From: Hellea sp.
GTDB taxonomy: Bacteria; Pseudomonadota; Alphaproteobacteria; Caulobacterales; Maricaulaceae
Direction: 5' to 3'
DNA: 12,044 nucleotides
Assembly: GCA_020628635.1 (NCBI GenBank)
Contig: JAHDEU010000031.1
Location: 1-12,044 of the forward strand
The notes under the pieces were generated by a model that made no database searches, was not told where the DNA came from, and worked only from the letters and a program-made list of their open reading frames with translations. Position 1 is the first letter of the stretch; each line of letters opens with the position of its first letter. This document shows, one piece after another, positions 6,110 through 12,044 of this stretch. The position numbers and the translations under genes were made by a program.

Positions 6110-9100
6110 ATGGTTGATCCCGCCGCGTTCGTCACCCTGCGCCCCGGCCTCTCCCGGCTGAACCCGGACAGTGAGGCGACCGTCGTCGCGCGCGCGCTCG
6201 AACAGCTGCAGTTCTCCGACACCGAGCGCGAACGCATCCAGGCCCGCGCCAAAGATCTTGCTGGCAAAGCCCGTGCCCGCGCCGCGCGTGGCGGGCTGGT
6301 GGACCGCTTTTTGCAGCAATATGGCCTCTCGGACGAGGAAGGCGTCGCCCTGATGCGGCTCTGCGAGGCCCTCATCCGCACGCCCGATATTCGCACCTCG
6401 CGCCTGCTGGTCCGCGACAAGATCGGCGACGCCAGCTGGTCCCGCCATGTCGGGGAAAGCGACAGCACGATCGTCAATATCGGCACGCGTGGCCTGCAGC
6501 TCACGCGTGCCTGGATCGAGGCGACAGGCGGGCAGACAGCCGACAATCTCGCAGCCCGCCTCGGCGACCGGGTGATGAACCAGGCCGTGCGCCAGGTCAT
6601 CGAGCTGATGGGTGATCACTTCGTCATGGGCGCCACGATAGAGGACGCGCAAGCCCGCGCGCGCAAGCTGGCGAGAGACCATGGCGAGCTGTCCTATTCC
6701 TACGACATGCTGGGCGAGGCCGCGCATACGACGGCCGACGCCCGGCGCTATTTCGACGCCTATTCCGACGCGATCACGGCGCTGTCGCTGGACACCCCCG
6801 GAGAGACGACGCGCACGGCCGACGGCATCTCCGTCAAGCTATCCGCCCTGCACCCGCGCTATGAGCTCGCCCAAGCCCATATCTGCGTGCCCGAGCTGGC
6901 GGAGCGCGTCATCACGCTGTGCCGGCAAGCTCATGCGGGCGGCATCGGGCTGAGCCTCGACGCCGAGGAAGTCGAACGGCTGGAAATGTCGCTCGACATC
7001 GTGGAGCGCATTTTGGCGGAAGCCGAGCTTGCCGATTGGGACGGGCTGGGCGTGGTCGTGCAGGCCTATCAGCGCCGCGCGCCCTCTGTGATCGACGCGG
7101 TCTCCGACATGGCGCTCCGCGCGGGCCGGCGCGTCAACATCCGCCTGGTCAAGGGCGCCTATTGGGACCGCGAAATCAAGCGCGCGCAGGTGCTGGGCCT
7201 GCCCGACTATCCGGTCTTCACGCGCAAGGTGAACACCGATGTCGCCTATCTGGCCTGCGCGCGCAGACTGCTGGAAACGGGTGATCACATCTACCCGCGC
7301 TTTGCCACGCACAACGCCCACACGGTTGCCGCCATTGCCGAGATGGCAGGCCCGGACCAGCCCTACGAATTCCAGCGCCTGCACGGCATGGGAGAGGCGT
7401 TGCACCGCACGGTCTCGGAGACCTCCAACCGCCGCTGCCGGGTCTACGCGCCTGTGGGCGCCCATCGCGACCTCTTGCCCTATCTGGTGCGGAGGCTGCT
7501 GGAAAACGGCGCGAACTCGTCCTTCGTCAACCAGCTGATGAACCCCGAAGTCGCCATTGACGACATCGTGCGCGATCCGGTCGCGGAAGCCTCCGCCAAC
7601 GACCCGGTCGCCAATCCCGCGATCCCCGCGCCGCGGGACCATCTGGACGGCGAGCGCCTTGCCGCGCTCGGCTACGACCTCGGCGATGTCGCCACGGCGC
7701 GCGCCGTGCTGGAGATGAGCGCGCATCAGACGAACGTCGAGTTGCCCACCATCGACCCGGACGACGCGGTCAACGCGGTAGCCAGATCCGACTGGCCCGC
7801 CACGCCTGCGCCTGAACGCGCCGACATGCTGCGCCGGGCGGCGGACCGCATGGAAGCGGAGCCGGGGGCCTTCCTGTCGCTCTGCGTGAGCGAGGCCAGG
7901 AAGACCCTGCCCGACGCGGTGGCGGAGCTGCGCGAGGCGGTCGATTTTCTGCGCTATTACGCCGATCAGGCGACTGGAGAGCGCATGGAAGGCCGGGAGC
8001 CGCTGGGCACGGTCTGCGCCATCTCGCCGTGGAATTTCCCGCTCGCCATCTTCATCGGGCAGGTCGCGGCGGCGCTCGCAGCCGGCAACACAGTCGTCGC
8101 CAAGCCCGCCGAGCAGACGCCGCGCATCGCGGCGCTGGCGACCCGGCTCCTGCACGATGCGGGCGTGCCGAAGAACGCGCTGCAGCTCGTCGTCGGAGAC
8201 GGCAAGGTCGGAAAGGCGCTGGTCGAGAACGCATCCGTCAACGGCATCGTCTTCACCGGCTCCACCGCCACGGCGCGGCGTATCGCGATCTCGCTGGCCG
8301 ATACGCAGCGCGCCGCCCTCCCGCTGATTGCGGAAACGGGCGGCATCAACGCCATGATCATCGACAGCACGGCGCTGCCGGAACAGGCCGTGACCGACGT
8401 CGTGGCATCCGCCTTCCAGAGCGCGGGCCAGCGCTGTTCGGCGTGCCGCATCGTCTGCGTGCAGGACGAGGTGGCAGATGCGTTCGAGACCATGCTGGCG
8501 GGGTCCATGGCAGAGCTGGTTGTAGGCGACTCGGGAGAGCTTTCCACCGATGTCGGACCGATAATCGACGCAGCCGCGCGTTCCGGCCTGCAGGACTATG
8601 TCGAGCAGGCGAAATCACGCTTCCGCGTTGTCGCGGAAACGCCCGCGCCGGAAGGAAACTACATCGCACCCATCGCGCTGGCCGTGGACAACGTGTCCGA
8701 CGTCACCCGCGAGGTCTTCGGGCCTGTCCTGCATGTCGTGCGCTTCGCGGCCAATGAGGTGGATGCCACGGTCGAGTCGGTGAACGCGCTGGGCTTCGGC
8801 CTGACCATGGGCCTGCACACGCGCATCGACGACCGGGCGGAGCGCATCGCGTCGCGGGCCGAGGTCGGCAATCTCTACATCAACCGCAACCAGATCGGCG
8901 CGGTCGTCGGCGTGCAGCCCTTTGGCGGCGACCGCCTGTCGGGCACCGGACCCAAGGCGGGCGGACCGCTCTACCTGCCGCGGCTGTCACGGCGCGCGGG
9001 CGAAGTCTTTGTTCCGAGCGGGCCGGGAGATCTGGGCGACAGAGCGCCGGGCCAAGCGGCTCCTCCTGCCGCCCCACTCCCTGACATTGCGGACCGGCTG

Positions 9101-9607
9101 GAACGTGCTGCGGTCGAGACCGGCGCGCAGGACCTTGCCCAAGCGGCCCTCTGGAGCCGCGCGCATCTGGGCATCGAGATGGAGCTTCCCGGCCCCACGG
9201 GTGAGCGCAATACATGGCGGCTGGAGCCGCGCGGGCTGGTGCTGGTCGACGGCCTCGCCCCGGCTGCGGATGTGCGCCAAGCCGCGATCTCGGCTTTGGC
9301 CGCGGGCAACCGCGTGATTGTGTGCGGCGGCGCGCTGGACAAGCTGCCAAGTGAACTGTCCCTGCCGGATGGAGTGCTCGTCTTTGACGACGCAGACACG
9401 CTGGGCGCCTGGCTGGAACGGACGGGCAATGCCGTGGTCTGCGACGGCCCGAGGCGCGGCGCGGTCGCCGACCACCTCGCACGGGAGTCCGGCCCCATCC
9501 GCCCCCTGCTCTCTGCCCATGACGCGCCGCACCGCTATTGCGTGGAGCGCGTGGTGACCACGGACACGACGGCGGCGGGCGGCAATGCGAGCTTGCTTGC
9601 GCTGTAG
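6110..9607 (+). CDS. putA: Bifunctional proline dehydrogenase / L-glutamate gamma-semialdehyde dehydrogenase PutA (type B)
   Basis: A 1165-residue enzyme that oxidises proline to pyrroline-5-carboxylate with FAD, passing electrons to quinone, and then oxidises glutamate semialdehyde to glutamate with NAD+, channelling the intermediate. PRODH barrel landmarks are SVKLSALHPRY, KGAYWDREIKRAQ (Lys348), RFATHNAHT, and YAPVGAHRD followed by the proline-binding Arg461-Arg462 in LVRRLLENGAN. The ALDH part begins near residue 510; ISPWNFPLA (from Ile638) binds NAD, Glu742 sits in AETGG, and catalytic Cys776 in SAGQRCSACR. Residues about 985-1165 form an extra ALDH-like C-terminal domain ending in AAGGNASLLAL, the family's flap. 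There is no N-terminal ribbon-helix-helix DNA-binding domain, so this is the non-autoregulating type B. ATG 6110 lacks a clear Shine-Dalgarno site but the N-terminus looks normal. Confidence 0.97.
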   Translation: MVDPAAFVTLRPGLSRLNPDSEATVVARALEQLQFSDTERERIQARAKDLAGKARARAARGGLVDRFLQQYGLSDEEGVALMRLCEALIRTPDIRTSRLLVRDKIGDASWSRHVGESDSTIVNIGTRGLQLTRAWIEATGGQTADNLAARLGDRVMNQAVRQVIELMGDHFVMGATIEDAQARARKLARDHGELSYSYDMLGEAAHTTADARRYFDAYSDAITALSLDTPGETTRTADGISVKLSALHPRYELAQAHICVPELAERVITLCRQAHAGGIGLSLDAEEVERLEMSLDIVERILAEAELADWDGLGVVVQAYQRRAPSVIDAVSDMALRAGRRVNIRLVKGAYWDREIKRAQVLGLPDYPVFTRKVNTDVAYLACARRLLETGDHIYPRFATHNAHTVAAIAEMAGPDQPYEFQRLHGMGEALHRTVSETSNRRCRVYAPVGAHRDLLPYLVRRLLENGANSSFVNQLMNPEVAIDDIVRDPVAEASANDPVANPAIPAPRDHLDGERLAALGYDLGDVATARAVLEMSAHQTNVELPTIDPDDAVNAVARSDWPATPAPERADMLRRAADRMEAEPGAFLSLCVSEARKTLPDAVAELREAVDFLRYYADQATGERMEGREPLGTVCAISPWNFPLAIFIGQVAAALAAGNTVVAKPAEQTPRIAALATRLLHDAGVPKNALQLVVGDGKVGKALVENASVNGIVFTGSTATARRIAISLADTQRAALPLIAETGGINAMIIDSTALPEQAVTDVVASAFQSAGQRCSACRIVCVQDEVADAFETMLAGSMAELVVGDSGELSTDVGPIIDAAARSGLQDYVEQAKSRFRVVAETPAPEGNYIAPIALAVDNVSDVTREVFGPVLHVVRFAANEVDATVESVNALGFGLTMGLHTRIDDRAERIASRAEVGNLYINRNQIGAVVGVQPFGGDRLSGTGPKAGGPLYLPRLSRRAGEVFVPSGPGDLGDRAPGQAAPPAAPLPDIADRLERAAVETGAQDLAQAALWSRAHLGIEMELPGPTGERNTWRLEPRGLVLVDGLAPAADVRQAAISALAAGNRVIVCGGALDKLPSELSLPDGVLVFDDADTLGAWLERTGNAVVCDGPRRGAVADHLARESGPIRPLLSAHDAPHRYCVERVVTTDTTAAGGNASLLAL

Positions 9608-9709
9608 CGACTGACCCGTCCGCGAGTTTGCAGTCACAAGGTGGTGAGGGACGCTTTCCTGGTCTGATTAGCCCTCGCGCTTTCGCCGTCCGCCCGGCAA
9701 GGACCACAC

Positions 9710-10957
9710 ATGGTCGGGTTGTTGGGTATTGTCGCATTTCTGGGCGTGGCGTGGTTGATGTCCGAGCGGCGCGGCGCGATCCGCTATGGCGACGCTGCCC
9801 GAACGCTGGGCCTGCAGGTCGCCATCGCGGCGCTCGCCATCCTCACGCCCATCGGCACCACCGTGCTGGGATGGTTGAGCGCGGGCGTGAACCGGGCGAT
9901 CCAATATGCCAATGACGGCATCGTCTTCATGTTCGGACCCCTGGCCGATCCGGCCAATGGCGTGGTGCTGGCCTTCCAGGTCCTGCCGGTCATCATCTTC
10001 ATCGCGGCGCTGTTCTCGATCCTGTTCCATCTGGGCGTGATGCGGTTCGTCATCCGCTATCTGGGCGGGGCGATCCGCTGGGTCACGGGCGCGTCGCGGC
10101 TGGAAGCGACCTGCTCGGCCGCCAACATCTTCGTCGGCATGGCGGAAGCGCCGCTCACCATCCTGCCCTATCTGTCGCGCCTGTCGCGCGCGCAGCTATT
10201 CACCGTGATGAGCCTCGGGCTCGCCAGCGTGTCGGGCTCGGTGCTGGCGGCCTATGCCGCGCTTGGCATGCGCACCGACCTGCTGCTGACCGCCGCCTTC
10301 ATGGCCGCGCCGGGCGGGCTGCTTATGGCGCGGCTGTTGGTCCCGGAAACGGGAGAGCCGATCGACGCGACCGACATGGCGGAGATGGACCGCGACGCAT
10401 CCAGCACGCGGTCGTCTTCGCTGATCGACGCGGTCACCACGGGCGCGCAGACCGGGCTGTCGATCATGCTGGCGGTGATCGCCGTGATGATCGCATTCGT
10501 CGCGCTGATCGCGCTGGCCAACGGGATCATCGGCGGGGTGGGCGGCTGGTTCGGCTATCCCGGCGCGACCGTGCAGGGGCTGCTCGGCTACCTCTTCGCG
10601 CCGGTCGCCTGGTTGATCGGCGTGCCGTGGGAGGAAGCCGTGAGGGCGGGGCCGTATCTGTCCGAGAAAGTCATCGTCAACGAGTTCCTCGCCTATGCCA
10701 ATTTCCGCGCGGAGATGGCCGAGTTCTCCGACGCGGGCCAGGTCGCCATGATCGTCGCGCTCTGCGGCTTCGCCAACCTCACCGGGCTGGCCATATTGAT
10801 CGCGGGGCTGTCCACGGTCGTGCCCGAACGCCGGGGCGAGATCAGCAAGCTGGGGCTGAAGACGGTGCTGGCGGGCACGCTGTCGAACTTCACCTCGGCG
10901 GCAATCGTCAGCGTCATGTTCGCGCTCCAAGGCCTGTTCCAGGGAGCGCTTTTCTAG
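9710..10957 (+). CDS. Concentrative nucleoside transporter (CNT/NupC family)
   Basis: A 415-residue inner-membrane symporter of the CNT family, which imports nucleosides using the Na+ or H+ gradient. Family landmarks in order are FQVLPVIIFIAALFSILFHLG, the re-entrant substrate loop SAANIFVGMAEAPLTI (Gly143-Met144-Ala145-Glu146), AAPGGLLMARLLVPET, the GVPWEEA loop, KVIVNEFLAYANF (Asn324, Glu325) and CGFANLTGLAILIAGL (Asn356). About eight to ten hydrophobic segments span the protein, and length agrees with bacterial CNTs (about 400-420). The loop reads GMAE where Vibrio CNT has GQTE, suggesting a base preference different from uridine. ATG 9710 has AAGGA (9699-9703) 6 bases upstream. Its stop shares CTAG with the converging purine nucleoside phosphorylase gene, which supports a nucleoside salvage role. 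Confidence 0.93.
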   Translation: MVGLLGIVAFLGVAWLMSERRGAIRYGDAARTLGLQVAIAALAILTPIGTTVLGWLSAGVNRAIQYANDGIVFMFGPLADPANGVVLAFQVLPVIIFIAALFSILFHLGVMRFVIRYLGGAIRWVTGASRLEATCSAANIFVGMAEAPLTILPYLSRLSRAQLFTVMSLGLASVSGSVLAAYAALGMRTDLLLTAAFMAAPGGLLMARLLVPETGEPIDATDMAEMDRDASSTRSSSLIDAVTTGAQTGLSIMLAVIAVMIAFVALIALANGIIGGVGGWFGYPGATVQGLLGYLFAPVAWLIGVPWEEAVRAGPYLSEKVIVNEFLAYANFRAEMAEFSDAGQVAMIVALCGFANLTGLAILIAGLSTVVPERRGEISKLGLKTVLAGTLSNFTSAAIVSVMFALQGLFQGALF

Positions 10958-11748
10958 AGCAGCGGCACCAGCCGTTCGATCACCGCGCCCATTTTCGGCG
11001 CAATGGACTGCAGCGTGTCCCACGCTTCGTCCGCCGTCGTGACATGCGGGTCGTCTAGGCTGTGCACGCAGCTATTGCTGATGCCCGACACCGCGCAGAC
11101 GCGCATCCCGGCGGCGCGGGCGACCATGACTTCGGGCACCGTGCTCATCCCGACCATGTCGCCCCCCAGCATGCGCATCATGCGCACTTCGGCGGGCGTC
11201 TCGAAGCTCGGCCCCGCGGCATGAAGATAGGTGCCGCGGCGCGCCACGCCTGCCTGGGCGAGCGCGTCCAGCAGGCCCGCGTCATAGGCGCCGTTCATGG
11301 AGACGAACCGGTCGTCCGTGGCGCGCAGCGGGTCACCGCCTGCGAGGTTCACGAGGCTGATATGGTCCTCGATCGCGACCAGCTCTCCGGGCGAGAGGTC
11401 CGGGTCGAGCCCGCCCGCCGCATTGGTGATGAGGAGCGTGTTCACTCCCATCGCGGCCATGACCCGCATGGGCGCTGTGGCCTGCTGGGCGGACAGTCCC
11501 TCATACATGTGCACCCGTCCGCACATGGCCATCACGGTCCGGCCGTGCAGCGTGCCGATGCGGAAATGGCCGGCATGGCTCTGCACAGTTGATGCCACCA
11601 GCCCCGGCACGTCGGCATAGGGCACGTCCGCGCCGCCGCCCTCCAGCGAGATGGCATCCGCCACCGCGCCCAGCCCCGAGCCGAGGATGACCCCGATCTC
11701 GGGACGCAGGCTTGCGCGCGCGCGGATGTGATCAAGTGCTGGGTCCAT
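10954..11748 (-). CDS. punA: Purine-nucleoside phosphorylase, class I (trimeric)
   Basis: A 264-residue cytoplasmic enzyme that splits purine (deoxy)nucleosides with phosphate to the free base and (deoxy)ribose-1-phosphate. It matches the trimeric (human-type) class rather than hexameric E. coli DeoD. Visible sites are the phosphate loop GSGLG (Ser24), SHAGHF (His58), GRVHMYEG (Arg78, His80), ITNAAGGL (Ala110), AAGPSFETPAE (Glu183, matching human Glu201), GMSTVPEVMVA (Met201, matching human Met219) and GISNS (Asn225, matching human Asn243, the purine-contacting base). Conserved Glu and Asn predict preference for 6-oxopurines (inosine, guanosine). The ATG lies 3 bases after the purU stop with no own ribosome site, so expression is probably coupled. 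The symbol is the usual one for class I enzymes. Confidence 0.95.
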   Translation of the reverse strand: MDPALDHIRARASLRPEIGVILGSGLGAVADAISLEGGGADVPYADVPGLVASTVQSHAGHFRIGTLHGRTVMAMCGRVHMYEGLSAQQATAPMRVMAAMGVNTLLITNAAGGLDPDLSPGELVAIEDHISLVNLAGGDPLRATDDRFVSMNGAYDAGLLDALAQAGVARRGTYLHAAGPSFETPAEVRMMRMLGGDMVGMSTVPEVMVARAAGMRVCAVSGISNSCVHSLDDPHVTTADEAWDTLQSIAPKMGAVIERLVPLL

Positions 11749-11751
11749 ATC

Positions 11752-12044
11752 TCAGTCGAACACGACCGTGCGCGCGCCATTGGTGAAGACGCGGTCCTCG
11801 ATCAGCGCGCGGACGGCGCGGGCCAGCACGCGCTGTTCGACCTCGCGGCCGCGCGCGATCAGGCGCTCGGGCGTGTCGGCATGGGTGATCGGCTCCACGC
11901 CCTGGGCGATGATCGGGCCTTCATCCAGATCAACCGTCACGAAATGCGCCGACGCCCCGATCATCTTCACCCCGCGGCGATGGGCCTGATGGTAGGGCCG
12001 CGCGCCCTTGAAGCCGGGCAGGAAGCTGTGGTGGATGTTGACGC
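11752..12044 (-). CDS. purU: Formyltetrahydrofolate deformylase (3' part; 5' end beyond window)
   Basis: Only the last 97 codons are in the window; the frame continues open through the right edge. PurU hydrolyses 10-formyl-THF to formate and THF, supplying formate for PurT and balancing one-carbon pools. The C-terminal formyltransferase-like domain is clear: VNIHHSFLPGFKGARPYHQA carries the active-site Asn and His, and VDLDEGPIIAQ carries the catalytic Asp. The HHSFLPGFKGARPYHQA pattern is diagnostic of PurU rather than the related PurN transformylase. An internal ATG at 11970 is not the start because the conserved active-site segment lies upstream of it. An N-terminal ACT domain is expected outside the window. 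The stop is 3 bases before the purine nucleoside phosphorylase ATG, indicating one operon. Confidence 0.93.
   Translation of the reverse strand, partial: VNIHHSFLPGFKGARPYHQAHRRGVKMIGASAHFVTVDLDEGPIIAQGVEPITHADTPERLIARGREVEQRVLARAVRALIEDRVFTNGARTVVFD

Noticed and set aside
5318..6727. Minus-strand open frame of 469 codons opposite lolA and the start of putA
   Set aside because: The opposite strand encodes two unmistakable proteins. The antisense translation has no family pattern and is typical of the frame complementary to high-GC codons.
6839..8155. Minus-strand open frame of 438 codons opposite putA
   Set aside because: It lies wholly within the conserved PRODH and ALDH coding sequence and has shadow-type composition rich in Arg, Gly and His.
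9608..9709. Possible terminator after putA (GACTG...CAGTC)
   Set aside because: The stem is only 5 bp with a long loop and no T-run, so it is too weak to call.

Overview
This window looks like an ordinary piece of chromosome from a GC-rich alphaproteobacterium. Gene content, the type-B PutA and codon use would fit the Maricaulales/Caulobacterales/Hyphomonadaceae area, but that placement is inference. Coding density is high. I see no tRNA, rRNA, CRISPR array, integrase, transposase, phage gene or other sign of a recently acquired island. I did not find a novel multi-gene system; the more interesting points are small-scale.

Layout, left to right. (1) Positions 1-128 are non-coding and hold two adjacent perfect hairpins plus a short palindrome, resembling an intergenic repeat element. 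(2) thpR (2'-5' RNA ligase / cyclic phosphodiesterase) and a Tas-like aldo/keto reductase lie on the minus strand, 33 bases apart, probably co-transcribed. (3) A Bax inhibitor-1/YccA-family seven-helix membrane protein runs on the plus strand from its own sigma70-like promoter and ends at a clear intrinsic terminator. (4) On the minus strand, converging on that terminator, an NADPH-dependent FMN reductase-family flavoprotein overlaps the nth endonuclease III gene by GTGA. (5) A small three-helix membrane protein of unknown function (plus) converges on dapB (minus), and the two stop codons share one CTAG. (6) lolA (plus, periplasmic lipoprotein chaperone) is divergent from dapB. It is followed, after a gap containing a perfect hairpin, by the large bifunctional putA (proline to glutamate). 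(7) A concentrative nucleoside transporter (plus) converges on a class I purine nucleoside phosphorylase (minus), again with stops sharing CTAG. The phosphorylase lies 3 bases downstream of purU, whose 5' part runs off the right edge.

How they work together. The right end forms a small purine theme: nucleoside uptake, phosphorolysis to base plus (deoxy)ribose-1-phosphate, and PurU, which releases formate from 10-formyl-THF and so touches one-carbon supply to purine synthesis. The transporter's substrate loop reads Gly-Met-Ala-Glu, which resembles purine-preferring human CNT2 rather than pyrimidine-preferring CNT1 and fits its neighbour. The remaining genes are housekeeping functions: RNA end processing, base-excision repair, lysine/diaminopimelate synthesis, lipoprotein sorting and proline catabolism.
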